64,000 nt of DNA, taken from contig CAZLRV010000001.1 in assembly GCA_964562175.1 (NCBI GenBank), forward strand, positions 1 through 64,000. Direction: 5' to 3'. The position numbers and the translations under genes were made by a program. Under the pieces are notes generated by a model. That model saw nothing but the letters and a program-made list of their open reading frames with translations. It was not told where the DNA came from and did no database searches. Position 1 is the first letter of the stretch. Every line of letters starts with the position of its first letter. This DNA comes from CAZCJU01 sp964562175 (GTDB lineage Bacteria > Bacillota > Clostridia > Oscillospirales > CAG-272). Shown piece by piece: positions 1-7,958 of this stretch.

Positions 1-374
1 GCATATCATCACGCGAATGCGTGCATATCATCACGCGAATGCGTGCATATCATCACGCGAATGCGTGCATATCATCACGCGAATGCGTGCATATCATCAC
101 GCGCAAGCGTGTATGTAATCACGCGTAAGCATGCATATCATCACGCGCAAGCGTGTATATCATCACACGTCAGCGTGTATGTAATCACGCGTCAGCGTGT
201 ATGTAATCATGCGCAAGCGTGTATGTAATCACGCGTAAGCGTGCATATCATCACGCGCAAGCGTGTATATCATCACGCGTCAGCGTGCATATCATCACGC
301 GTCAGCGTGCATATCATCACGCGCAAGCGTGTATATCATCACGCGTCAGCGTGCATATCATCATACCCGGCATG
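1..374. repeat. 22-bp tandem repeat array with a hairpin in every unit
   Basis: Sixteen complete 22-bp units fill 1-352 without a gap, and a degenerate seventeenth covers 353-374. The array is open at the left edge of the window. A typical unit is GCATATCATCACGCG plus NNN plus GCGT. Each unit carries a 5-bp stem (CACGC/GCGTG) closed by a four-base loop starting with G: GAAT in the first four units, then GCAA, GTAA or GTCA. The eight bases between stems are CATATCAT, TATATCAT or TATGTAAT. The first four units are identical, while later ones mix a few loop and spacer variants. Stem changes are few: one T-G wobble near 210, and single mismatches near 130 and 167. Function is unknown. It lies about 140 bp upstream of the rpsT promoter. 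Confidence 0.95.
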
Positions 375-510
375 CGTCGACAACACCTTGATAACCGACA
401 AAATCGCACTTTGAGCGGCAAAAGCCTCGGAAAAGCCGCCGTCCAACCCCCGCCTCAATGTTTTTTATCTGAAAAAATCCAAAAAAATAAAAAATATTTC
501 GAAAAAGGTA
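375..510. other. Spacer between the repeat array and the rpsT promoter
   Basis: No convincing gene or repeat is visible here. The left part is mixed in composition and the right part (about 460-510) is very A-rich on the plus strand, which may act as an UP-like element for the promoter at 511. Confidence 0.5.
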
Positions 511-539
511 TTGATTATTTTGAAAAAGTGTGGTACAAT
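511..539 (+). promoter_or_regulatory. rpsT promoter
   Basis: TTGATT at 511-516 and TACAAT at 534-539 are separated by 17 bp, a good housekeeping-sigma promoter. It leaves a 5' untranslated leader of roughly 85 nt before the rpsT start. S20 is autoregulated in some bacteria, but I see no recognised leader motif. Confidence 0.8.
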
Positions 540-628
540 GTCCGAGTAAATTGTATATTTAAATACGACGTCCTCTCAGGTCTGTATTTTAATATCTTGA
601 TACATTATTTTATTAGGAGGTGAAAACT

Positions 629-892
629 TTGCCGAATATCAAATCCGCAAAAAAGCGTGTTAAGGTTATCGAGACCAAAACGCTTCGCAATAAAATGTTC
701 CGTTCTTCCATGAAGACGATCATCAAGAAGTATGATGCGGCTCTCGCCGAAGGCAATAAGGAACAGGCTGAGGCAGCTTACAAGGCAGCGGTCAAGAAGA
801 TCGACCAGGCAGCAGCCAAGGGTATCATTCACAAGAATGCGGCTGCGCACAAGAAGAGTCAATTCACTCTTAAGCTCAACGCAAAAGCATAA
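629..892 (+). CDS. rpsT: 30S ribosomal protein S20
   Basis: The 87-residue product begins MPNIKSAKKRVK, the typical S20 N-terminus, and continues with the Lys/Arg/Ala-rich helical composition of the family, at normal length. S20 binds 16S rRNA early in 30S assembly. The start is taken as TTG at 629 because AGGAGG lies at 615-620, eight bases upstream. The in-frame GTG at 620 overlaps that ribosome binding site, and starting there would add three non-family residues. It has its own promoter at 511 and a strong terminator at 903, so it is probably monocistronic. Confidence 0.97.
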   Translation: MPNIKSAKKRVKVIETKTLRNKMFRSSMKTIIKKYDAALAEGNKEQAEAAYKAAVKKIDQAAAKGIIHKNAAAHKKSQFTLKLNAKA

Positions 893-902
893 ATCAAAGC
901 AG

Positions 903-952
903 GCTTTCCCGATAGGGCGGTTTATATGCCGCTTTTCGGGAAAGCGTTTTTT
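903..952 (+). terminator. Intrinsic terminator after rpsT
   Basis: GCTTTCCC at 903-910 pairs with GGGAAAGC at 938-945, with a further GCGG/CCGC stem inside. A T-run (GTTTTTTC) follows directly. Confidence 0.9.
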
Positions 953-971
953 CTAAACGTAGGTGATGATT

Positions 972-1868
972 TTGAACAATAAGCTTCGCCATACGCTTTT
1001 TCCCGTTATGGCGGCGGCAATATGGGGAAGCGCATTTGTCGCTCAAAGCATGGTAGCCGACAAAGTTTCCCCGCTGACCTTCAATATGCTCCGTTCATCG
1101 GTTGCCGTGCTTACACTGCTTATACTCACCGCCGTATTTGCCGTATCGAAAAAGCTTCGGCGTGGAATGAAAGTCTCGGATATCGCACTCGGCGGTCTTG
1201 TGTGCGGTGCCGCTCTTACAGCGGCAATGTTTTTACAGCAATCCGCAATGTCCGATGTATCCTCCGGCAAAGCGGGCTTTGTAACGGCTCTGTACATAAT
1301 TCTCGTGCCTGTATTTCGAATGATAGGCGGCAAAAAAGCCCCCGCAAGAGTGTGGTGCGCCGTTGCCTCGGCAAGTGTCGGGCTTTACTTTTTGTGTGTT
1401 AAAGAGAACTTTGTGATCGTGCCGAGCGATATACTTCTGCTCGGCTGTACGGTAATGTTCGCATTGCATATAATGGCGGTGGATGTTTTCGTTAAAAAGG
1501 TTGACGGCATCGTTCTGTCATGCTCTCAATTCTTTTTTGTCACAATATTTTCCGGTATCGGAGCTTTCATATGCGAGGACGTAACAATAGTCGGGGTCGG
1601 CGATTATATATTGCCGCTTCTGTACGTCGGAGTATTTTCAAGCGGAATTGCATATACGCTTCAAATACTGTCGCAAAAGGATGCCGACCCGTCTGTCGTT
1701 TCACTGCTGATGAGCCTTGAATCGGTATTCAGTGTAATATTCGGAGCTGTAATATTACATGAAAAAATGACGGGCAGAGAGTATATAGGTTGTGTTCTTA
1801 TGTTTTGTGCAAGCACGCTTGCACAGCTTCCCGATAAAAAGAAGAACGAAAAAAGCGGTAAAGCGTGA
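972..1868 (+). CDS. EamA/DMT-family transporter
   Basis: A hydrophobic protein of about 298 residues with roughly ten predicted membrane segments in two homologous halves, the normal build of drug/metabolite transporter (EamA, RhaT-like) proteins. The N-terminal segment contains PVMAAAIWGSAFVAQ, a recognisable EamA start, and the C-terminal half has LLMSLESVFSVIFGAVILHE, typical of the second EamA repeat. The substrate cannot be told from sequence; relatives export amino acids or metabolites. Start choice is uncertain: TTG at 972 has the Shine-Dalgarno TAGGTG at a sensible distance, while ATG 966 or GTG 963 would overlap it. It follows rpsT after a terminator and I see no clear promoter of its own. 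Confidence 0.85.
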   Translation: MNNKLRHTLFPVMAAAIWGSAFVAQSMVADKVSPLTFNMLRSSVAVLTLLILTAVFAVSKKLRRGMKVSDIALGGLVCGAALTAAMFLQQSAMSDVSSGKAGFVTALYIILVPVFRMIGGKKAPARVWCAVASASVGLYFLCVKENFVIVPSDILLLGCTVMFALHIMAVDVFVKKVDGIVLSCSQFFFVTIFSGIGAFICEDVTIVGVGDYILPLLYVGVFSSGIAYTLQILSQKDADPSVVSLLMSLESVFSVIFGAVILHEKMTGREYIGCVLMFCASTLAQLPDKKKNEKSGKA

Positions 1869-1890
1869 AAACGCAACCGCTTTTTCGTTT
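1851..1890 (+). terminator. Terminator overlapping the end of the DMT gene
   Basis: AAAAGCGGT at 1851-1859 pairs with ACCGCTTTTT at 1875-1884, followed by CGTTTTT. The left arm lies inside the last codons of the transporter gene. Confidence 0.85.
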
Positions 1891-1947
1891 TTACTCGATC
1901 AAAAACGCCGTTTTATTGAAAAAAGAGCAAAATTAACCGCTTTGTTA

Positions 1948-1976
1948 TTGACAAAAGGCAAAATGAAGTATATAAT
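1948..1976 (+). promoter_or_regulatory. Promoter of the four-gene sugar operon
   Basis: Consensus TTGACA at 1948-1953 and consensus TATAAT at 1971-1976 with a 17-bp spacer. A promoter this close to consensus suggests high basal expression unless a repressor binds nearby; I see no clear operator. Confidence 0.9.
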
Positions 1977-2017
1977 TCTATTGTATTATATTTTTAACAC
2001 GAAAGGTACTTGATATA

Positions 2018-3553
2018 ATGTTAAATTCTCCCACCCTGTCATTGGAACAGATATTAGGCAAGGAATATTGCAAGGCAGTATGCGATGCCGCAGTGTACAA
2101 CGGTTTAACAGACCGTGCCGAGGCTCAACGTCTCGTTTCGGAGCAGATAGAATTCTACCCCTCCGAGGTTCAAAAGCAAGACGAGGAAGCACTTAAGCAC
2201 GTCGGCGAAAAAGTAATACCCGAATTTGAAAATGACAATGACGGTGCGGCAACGGATGCGTTTGCGGCGGCACTTCATAAAAATGCCTCTCCCCTCTCGG
2301 CACGTGGCTGTACAAGAATAGGCGAGGACGGCAGACTTTACTTTATCGGCAAGAGCGAGCATTACCATTCCTCACTCGGTCATGCTTTCCCCGGCTACAA
2401 GCTTACCGCCAACGCAAAGCGCCTGGGCATACCCAACGCAACGCACAATAATACAAGAGGCTACATAACCAGACTTGCGGAGCGTGAAATAATCCGCGCG
2501 GCTAACGGCGGCGTTGACGATAAGGCTCTTGACACCATTCTCAAGAGCCGTGAGCATAAGGTGCTTAACAGAGTTATCAATCTTGAGACCGGCTCCCTTG
2601 CGGTAGAAGCGGGCGTAAAAATGATGCTTTCGAGATTTTACCGTCTTGACGGCAGCTTCGACACGCCGAAATACGCATCGAAGACTCCCGTATTCTTCGT
2701 TATGGCAGACCGTGCGGGTGGCAAGGAAGCGAACTACCACGGCACGACGATCTTCACCCAGACGTTCAGAGGCCTGTGGGGCGAGCTTTACGAAAAAATG
2801 GAAGCGGCGGGAATATACAAGGTCGTTCCCGTTATGATAAACGATATAAACGATTTTGAGCAAAAGCTCATCAAATACAACAGCGGAAATTACAAGACGG
2901 CGGGCTTTATGCACGAAATAATTCTTATGAATTACGGTGCGATAAGACTCACAAAAGAATTTTTGACTGCGGCATATGCACTGTGTGAAAAATACGACAC
3001 GCCGACCATGGTGGACGAAATACAGACCTGTATGTGGTACGACGGTATGTTTCTTTTCCGTTTGTGGGGTCTTAAGCCCGATTTTGCGGTAATCGGCAAG
3101 GGCTTCCCCGGCGGTGAGTATCCCGCAAGCAAGCTCATCACAACGGGCGAGATGGATTCGCTGAATCTTTTCGGAGCTTTGGTCACAAACGGTCAAGAGG
3201 AGCTTGCCTCGCTCTCCTATCTCATCACCATGGAGTTTTCGAAAGCCAACGGCAAAAAGCTTGAGGAAAACGGCGAGCTGTTCTTCTCACGCCTTGAGCG
3301 TATCGCAAGCGAAAACGATATCATCGAGCAAGCCGACGGCTACGGCTTTTGTGCCGGCTTGAGATTTGCCGATGTTGACACGGCGGCTAAATTCGCTCAC
3401 ATATTAAACGATATGTGCGTTGATATATCCGCTCAGCTCTACAAACGCAATTGTCCGCCCGTCGTTCTCGTTAAGCCGCCGCTCATTGCCGATCGTTGTG
3501 CGATAGATTTTCTGTGCGATAAAATATCTTCCGCACTTAAGCTGATGGATTAA
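2018..3553 (+). CDS. Class III aminotransferase-like PLP enzyme
   Basis: A 511-residue protein with the hallmarks of fold-type I, class III aminotransferases: a YHGTT segment in the middle, the DEIQ motif at Asp333-Gln336, and IGKGFPGGEYP with the likely PLP-binding Lys361. Class III enzymes usually run 400-460 residues; here the N-terminal ~100 residues are extra, and the region aligning with the cofactor glycine motif is divergent, so the substrate is unlikely to be a standard omega-amino acid. It heads an operon with a sugar kinase, an amidohydrolase and an isomerase-like protein (gap to the kinase 3 bp), which suggests it handles an amino-sugar, amino-polyol or keto-sugar intermediate. 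That assignment is inference; no experimentally named family is recognised. Confidence 0.8.
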   Translation: MLNSPTLSLEQILGKEYCKAVCDAAVYNGLTDRAEAQRLVSEQIEFYPSEVQKQDEEALKHVGEKVIPEFENDNDGAATDAFAAALHKNASPLSARGCTRIGEDGRLYFIGKSEHYHSSLGHAFPGYKLTANAKRLGIPNATHNNTRGYITRLAEREIIRAANGGVDDKALDTILKSREHKVLNRVINLETGSLAVEAGVKMMLSRFYRLDGSFDTPKYASKTPVFFVMADRAGGKEANYHGTTIFTQTFRGLWGELYEKMEAAGIYKVVPVMINDINDFEQKLIKYNSGNYKTAGFMHEIILMNYGAIRLTKEFLTAAYALCEKYDTPTMVDEIQTCMWYDGMFLFRLWGLKPDFAVIGKGFPGGEYPASKLITTGEMDSLNLFGALVTNGQEELASLSYLITMEFSKANGKKLEENGELFFSRLERIASENDIIEQADGYGFCAGLRFADVDTAAKFAHILNDMCVDISAQLYKRNCPPVVLVKPPLIADRCAIDFLCDKISSALKLMD

Positions 3554-3556
3554 GCC

Positions 3557-5005
3557 ATGATCGAATATACTTTAGGTATAGATGTCGGCACGACGGGAAC
3601 AAAGACCGTGGCACTTTCCCCGTCCGGCAAGCTGCTCTGCGGCGCATATAAAGGCTACGAAACGGCAACGGCAGTCGGCGGAATTGCCGAACAGAATGCG
3701 GCGGATTGGTGGGATGCCGTAGTTTATACCGTTCGCGAGTGTACAAAAACGCTCGACGGCACCTGCGTTGCGATATCCCTATCCACACAAGGCTCGACAA
3801 TGCTCTGTGCCGACGAAAACACAGAGCCGCTTGCCCCCGCAATAACCTGGCTCGACATGCGAAGCGAAAAAGAATGCGGTATACTCGATGCCGCCCTCGG
3901 CGAGCACGGAATATACGAGCGTACCGGCTGGGGAACGGATTCGGGCTGTGATGCGGCAAAGCTGTTATGGCTCAAGCGCAACGAGCCGGAGCTGTTTTCA
4001 AAAACAAAAAAATTTCTTTCAACCGTCGAATATATAAATTTCAAGCTTGTCGGCAAGCCGTATATCGACCCGACAAATGCCTCGATAAGAGAGCTTTACA
4101 ACATAAAAACACGCCGTTGGGATGAGGATATTCTCGCCGTTATCGGCCTGAGTGAGGACAGGCTGCCCGAAGTCGTTCCGTCCGGTGAGTATATCGGCAC
4201 GCTGAGCGGCGAGAGCGCAAGGCTTCTCGGACTTGACGAGGGAGTGAAAGTCTACTGTGGTGCCCATGACCAATACTGCGCCTCTATCGGTTGCGGTGCG
4301 GTGAATGTCGGCGATATGATGCTTTCGACAGGCACAAGCTGGGTGCTTTTGGGAATTTCGGACAAGCTCTCGTTTACCTCATCACGCATCACGCCCGGTA
4401 TTCACCCCATAAAGGGGCTTTACGGCTCCCTTGCCTCGCTCGGAGCGGTCGGCAATGCCGTAAAATGGGTTCGTGACACATTCGGCATAAGCGATTACGG
4501 GCTTTTCGACTCCGAGGCGGAAAAGCGATTGCAGACCTCGCGTGACGTTATATTCATACCCGCCTTTTCGGGTGCGGGCTTTCCCGTAAAACGCCCCGAG
4601 CTTTCGGGTACGCTCACGGGCTTGCGGCTCGGCAACGATAAGTTCGATATCGCCCGTGCGGTAATGGAGGGCGTTGCCTTTCAGGTGCGTCACGCACTCG
4701 AAAAATACACTGCGGAGGGTATTGAAATAAGCAAGCTCAAGATAATGGGCGGTGCTTCGAGAAGCGATATTTGGTGCAATATCGTTTCCCATGTGACCGG
4801 CTGTGAGCTTATGCGTATGGAAAACGCCGAGGCATGTGCCGTCGGTGCGGCGACGCTCGCCGCTGTATCATCCGGCATGGCAAGCGACTATTCGGTCGGC
4901 GCACGCAGACAGGTGCTTACACCAAGCGACCCCGAGCTTACCGAGCATTACAATATTAAATATAAAAAATATTTATCGATATTGGAGGCTATGAAAAATG
5001 GTTGA
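3557..5005 (+). CDS. FGGY-family carbohydrate kinase (xylulokinase-like)
   Basis: A 482-residue protein of normal FGGY length. The N-terminal phosphate-1 motif is GIDVGTTGTKTV. The first lobe has the substrate-side ITWLDMRS motif, and the second actin-like lobe has STGTSWVLL and the ATP-binding IMGGASRSDIW segment. It would phosphorylate a sugar, ketose or polyol with ATP in the cytosol. It resembles xylulokinase most, but FGGY specificity cannot be assigned from sequence. Its last 8 bp overlap the start of the amidohydrolase gene, indicating translational coupling in one operon. Confidence 0.9.
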   Translation: MIEYTLGIDVGTTGTKTVALSPSGKLLCGAYKGYETATAVGGIAEQNAADWWDAVVYTVRECTKTLDGTCVAISLSTQGSTMLCADENTEPLAPAITWLDMRSEKECGILDAALGEHGIYERTGWGTDSGCDAAKLLWLKRNEPELFSKTKKFLSTVEYINFKLVGKPYIDPTNASIRELYNIKTRRWDEDILAVIGLSEDRLPEVVPSGEYIGTLSGESARLLGLDEGVKVYCGAHDQYCASIGCGAVNVGDMMLSTGTSWVLLGISDKLSFTSSRITPGIHPIKGLYGSLASLGAVGNAVKWVRDTFGISDYGLFDSEAEKRLQTSRDVIFIPAFSGAGFPVKRPELSGTLTGLRLGNDKFDIARAVMEGVAFQVRHALEKYTAEGIEISKLKIMGGASRSDIWCNIVSHVTGCELMRMENAEACAVGAATLAAVSSGMASDYSVGARRQVLTPSDPELTEHYNIKYKKYLSILEAMKNG

Positions 5006-6014
5006 TTATTTCAAAAAAACTAAAGCGGACGAAGAATTTTACGATGAATTTATTCGCGACCGTCTGCCGGAAAAGATAGTCGATGCACACGTACACATCA
5101 CAAGCGACGAATTCAAGAAAAATTGCATATCCGACCCCAACGACTGGTCAAACCAATGCCTGTCAAGCATGGAAATAGAGGATTACAAATTCTATTCCTC
5201 CGTTCTGTATCCCGGAAAGACGGTAATACCCAATGCGGTACCCGCAGTCACAAAGGGGCTTGACGTACACGCAAACAATGCTTACATAGCAAAGATGCGT
5301 GACAACGGCGATGCCGGCTGGGCTCATATGATGCTCGATCCGAGATGGAGCGGCGAGGAAACGGAAAGAGAATTTGTCAAATACAGCTTTGACGGCTACA
5401 AGCCCTATCCCGATTTCGTTACCTGCAAGCAGGGCGGTATAATTCCGCTGTTTGAGTTTGTGACTCACGAACAGCTCAAGGTGCTTAACAAGTACAAGGC
5501 ATCGATGATAATCCACCTCCCCCGCCCCGATCGTTTTGCCGATGATGACAATATAAAAGAGCTTTTGACGGTACGGGACAGATACCCCGAAATACGTTTG
5601 GTAGTCGCACATTGCGGACGTTCATACGCAATAGAGTGGCTGAAGCTGGCACACGAAAAGCTCGGCGACAGAATAGGTGACTTTAACTACGACCTTGCCG
5701 CCGTACTTAATCCCGAGGTGCTTGAATATATGCTGACCTACGTTCCGCACGATAAAATAATGTACGGTACGGATCTGCCGATATTCCTTTGGCACGGCAG
5801 AAGAAGATGGACGAATACAAAATATTTCAATCTTCTGCGTGAGGATTTCCCGTTTAACAAGCACGAGGAAGGTAAGGAAATCGAATCCGGATATACGTTC
5901 TTCCTCTATGAGCAGCTTAAAAACATTCTCGATGCAACGTATAAATTCGGCGGCAAACAGCTTGCCGAAGATGTATTCTACAATAATGCAACGAAAATTC
6001 TCGGCAGACACTGA
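4998..6014 (+). CDS. Amidohydrolase-superfamily TIM-barrel metal hydrolase
   Basis: A 338-residue protein of the amidohydrolase-2 type. Expected metal ligands are visible: VDAHVHI near residue 30 (HxH at the end of strand 1), VVAHCGRS near 205 (His), and MYGTDLP near 255 (the final catalytic Asp). A Lys/His at strand 4 is represented by MIIHLPRP. Relatives hydrolyse lactones, decarboxylate aromatic acids or act on sugar-acid derivatives. In this operon a lactonase or sugar-derivative hydrolase role is reasonable but unproven. The start overlaps the kinase gene by 8 bp. Confidence 0.85.
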   Translation: MVDYFKKTKADEEFYDEFIRDRLPEKIVDAHVHITSDEFKKNCISDPNDWSNQCLSSMEIEDYKFYSSVLYPGKTVIPNAVPAVTKGLDVHANNAYIAKMRDNGDAGWAHMMLDPRWSGEETEREFVKYSFDGYKPYPDFVTCKQGGIIPLFEFVTHEQLKVLNKYKASMIIHLPRPDRFADDDNIKELLTVRDRYPEIRLVVAHCGRSYAIEWLKLAHEKLGDRIGDFNYDLAAVLNPEVLEYMLTYVPHDKIMYGTDLPIFLWHGRRRWTNTKYFNLLREDFPFNKHEEGKEIESGYTFFLYEQLKNILDATYKFGGKQLAEDVFYNNATKILGRH

Positions 6015-6039
6015 GAAGTGAAAGGTGTAAAAATATAAA

Positions 6040-7419
6040 ATGAAAAAAGCAAAGATCGGATTATTGCCGCTTTACATAAAGCTGTACGATGATAACTGCA
6101 CGCCGGAGCGTCGCATAAATTGCGAAAAGTATTACGACTACGTTGCCGAGGTGCTTGAGGGACGCGGTCTGTGTGTGGTAAAGGCTCCCGTATGTCGCTT
6201 GGAAAATGAATTTCAAGCGGCGGTAGAAAGCTTTGAAAGTCAAAATGTCGATGCTCTCGTAACTCTGCACCTTGCATATTCGCCCTCACTTGAATCGGCT
6301 CGCATACTTGCGCAGACCTCCCTCCCCATCGTTGTATTCGACACAACGCCGGATTATGAATTCAATTACGGAATAGACAGCGGCAAGATATCGTACAATC
6401 ACGGTATTCACGGCGTTCAGGATATGTGCAACCTACTTCGCCGTAACAAGAAACCGTTTGTGATATGCGCCGGACATATTGAGCATTCCGACGTTGCGGA
6501 CCGTGTTGTAAAGGCGGTATTGGCAGCGAAAATGGCAAAAAAGATAAGCGGTGCTAAAGTCGGCATTGCCGTCAAGCCGTTTGAGGGAATGGGCGATTTC
6601 GCAATTCCTTACGACACGCTGAAGCAGACTATCGGCATGGAGGTAGTCGAGCTTGATCCCCATAATATGCCCTCGGTCAATGAGGATGAGATAAAGAACG
6701 AATTTGACGCCGATTGCAAAAAATACGATATGGGCGATGTTACCTACGAGCAATACAAAGGACCCCACCGTGTGGCGCTTTCGATAAGAAAATGGCTCAA
6801 GGATAATTCTCTTGATGCGTTTACCATGAATTTCCTTTCGACAAAAGCAGGAACCGGCTACGATTATATTCCGTTTACCGAGGCGTGCAAGCAGCTTGAA
6901 AACGGTATCGGCTACGCAGGCGAGGGTGACGTCCTCACCGCCGCTTTCGTTTCATCTCTTTTGAGTGTTTACGATGAAACGACCTTTGCGGAAATGTTCT
7001 GTCCCGATTGGGCGGGCAATACCGTTTATATTTCCCACATGGGCGAATACAATCCGAAGTGCGCTGTCGGAAAGCCGAGATTTAAGGTAAACCGCTTCAC
7101 GTATACCGATGCCGGCGAGCCTTGCGTATTCTATGCGCCCATGAAGCCGGGCAAAGCCGTATTCGCTTCGCTTGCTCCGCAGGCAGATGAAAAATATTCG
7201 CTCATACTTTCCGACATCGAGATGCTTTATACACCTGTCGGAACGAGCTTTGACACCGAGGTCAGCGGTTGGTTCAAGCCGCATATGCCCGTCGATGAAT
7301 TTTTGGAAGCGTACAGTCGCGAGGGTGGAATACATCATGCTGCTGTTATCTACGGCGGTGACATTGAGGTCTTGAAGTCTTATGCGACATTTATGGGCTG
7401 GATGACGGTCGTTATTTGA
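6040..7419 (+). CDS. L-fucose/L-arabinose isomerase-like protein
   Basis: A 459-residue protein with the N-terminal Rossmann-like domain (KIGLLPLYIKLYDD) and overall layout of the L-fucose/L-arabinose isomerase fold, including the central DALVTLHLAYSP stretch and a C-terminal beta-rich part. Family members interconvert aldoses and ketoses with Mn2+. I cannot map every metal ligand with confidence, so it may be an isomerase of an unusual sugar or a divergent relative. It ends the four-gene operon; 25 bp separate it from the amidohydrolase. No transporter or regulator for the substrate is adjacent. Confidence 0.8.
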   Translation: MKKAKIGLLPLYIKLYDDNCTPERRINCEKYYDYVAEVLEGRGLCVVKAPVCRLENEFQAAVESFESQNVDALVTLHLAYSPSLESARILAQTSLPIVVFDTTPDYEFNYGIDSGKISYNHGIHGVQDMCNLLRRNKKPFVICAGHIEHSDVADRVVKAVLAAKMAKKISGAKVGIAVKPFEGMGDFAIPYDTLKQTIGMEVVELDPHNMPSVNEDEIKNEFDADCKKYDMGDVTYEQYKGPHRVALSIRKWLKDNSLDAFTMNFLSTKAGTGYDYIPFTEACKQLENGIGYAGEGDVLTAAFVSSLLSVYDETTFAEMFCPDWAGNTVYISHMGEYNPKCAVGKPRFKVNRFTYTDAGEPCVFYAPMKPGKAVFASLAPQADEKYSLILSDIEMLYTPVGTSFDTEVSGWFKPHMPVDEFLEAYSREGGIHHAAVIYGGDIEVLKSYATFMGWMTVVI

Positions 7420-7448
7420 TTGAAAACGAATAAGCTTGCGTAATTGTG

Positions 7449-7463
7449 CAATAATAATTATAA
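7449..7463. promoter_or_regulatory. PerR-box-like operator
   Basis: CAATAATAATTATAA matches the Bacillus PerR box (TTATAATNATTATAA) at all but the first two positions. It lies 19 bp upstream of the -35 element of the regulator gene itself, suggesting autoregulation. Confidence 0.7.
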
Positions 7464-7481
7464 GTTTTTTTGCAAATGCTA

Positions 7482-7510
7482 TTGACATTCGAAGAGGATT
7501 ACTGTATAAT
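7482..7510 (+). promoter_or_regulatory. Promoter of the perR-rubrerythrin operon
   Basis: Consensus TTGACA (7482-7487) and consensus TATAAT (7505-7510), 17-bp spacer. The -10 element is inside a second inverted repeat (7497-7523), so a bound repressor would block polymerase. Confidence 0.9.
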
Positions 7511-7523
7511 GATAACAGTAATC
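7497..7523. promoter_or_regulatory. Inverted-repeat operator over the -10 element
   Basis: GATTACTGT (7497-7505) and ACAGTAATC (7515-7523) are perfect 9-bp inverted repeats separated by 9 bp. The centre, TATAATGATAA, also resembles a Fur/PerR half-site arrangement. Together with 7449-7463 it gives two candidate sites flanking the promoter. Confidence 0.65.
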
Positions 7524-7544
7524 AATATCAATAAGGAGGATCAA

Positions 7545-7958
7545 ATGCCGACGCTGAAACGACACACGATCCAAAAAACATTGACATATAAAGCGGTATG
7601 TGAGCTTGCAAACCATCCGAGTGCCGAGGAGATATATGACAAGGTGCGTAGGCAATGCCCGAGTATATCTCTCGGCACGGTGTACAGAAATCTCGGTACG
7701 CTCTGCGAGGACGGTCTGCTTTTGCATATAAAGCTGCCGGGTGCTGCCGACAGATACGATCATAACGTGACCTCACACAGACATTGCTCGTGCAGTATCT
7801 GCGGCAAGGTCTGCGATATCATGATACCGTACGACAGTGCAACGGACGAACAGGCACAGACGCAAACGGGCTTTTTCAACATTACGCACGATACGATATT
7901 TACGGGAATATGCCCCGCTTGCTACAGAGCGGGAGCAAAGAAAACGGAGATGAAATAA
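7545..7958 (+). CDS. perR: Fur-family regulator, PerR type
   Basis: A 137-residue winged-helix regulator of Fur length. The helix-turn-helix region reads SISLGTVYRNLGTLCEDGL, a near-signature of Fur proteins. Metal-site residues include HRHC and two CxxC pairs (CSICGKVC and CPAC), as in the structural zinc site of PerR. The start is ATG 7545 because AAGGAGG is at 7533-7539; an upstream in-frame start at 7470 would lie in the promoter. Co-transcription with rubrerythrin and the PerR-like box point to peroxide sensing rather than iron uptake control. Its stop overlaps the next start by one base (TAATG). Confidence 0.88.
   Translation: MPTLKRHTIQKTLTYKAVCELANHPSAEEIYDKVRRQCPSISLGTVYRNLGTLCEDGLLLHIKLPGAADRYDHNVTSHRHCSCSICGKVCDIMIPYDSATDEQAQTQTGFFNITHDTIFTGICPACYRAGAKKTEMK

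Noticed and set aside
1..374. CRISPR array
   Set aside because: The units are contiguous with no unique spacers and no cas genes are nearby.
43..623. Open frames across the 22-bp array encoding 22-residue peptide repeats
   Set aside because: A 22-bp period cycles through all three frames, so any stop-free unit gives long open frames automatically. There is no ribosome binding site, and the frame continues into unrelated spacer sequence.
7470..7544. Longer start for the PerR-type gene
   Set aside because: The upstream start at 7470 lies within the promoter and operator region, while AAGGAGG sits correctly before ATG 7545.
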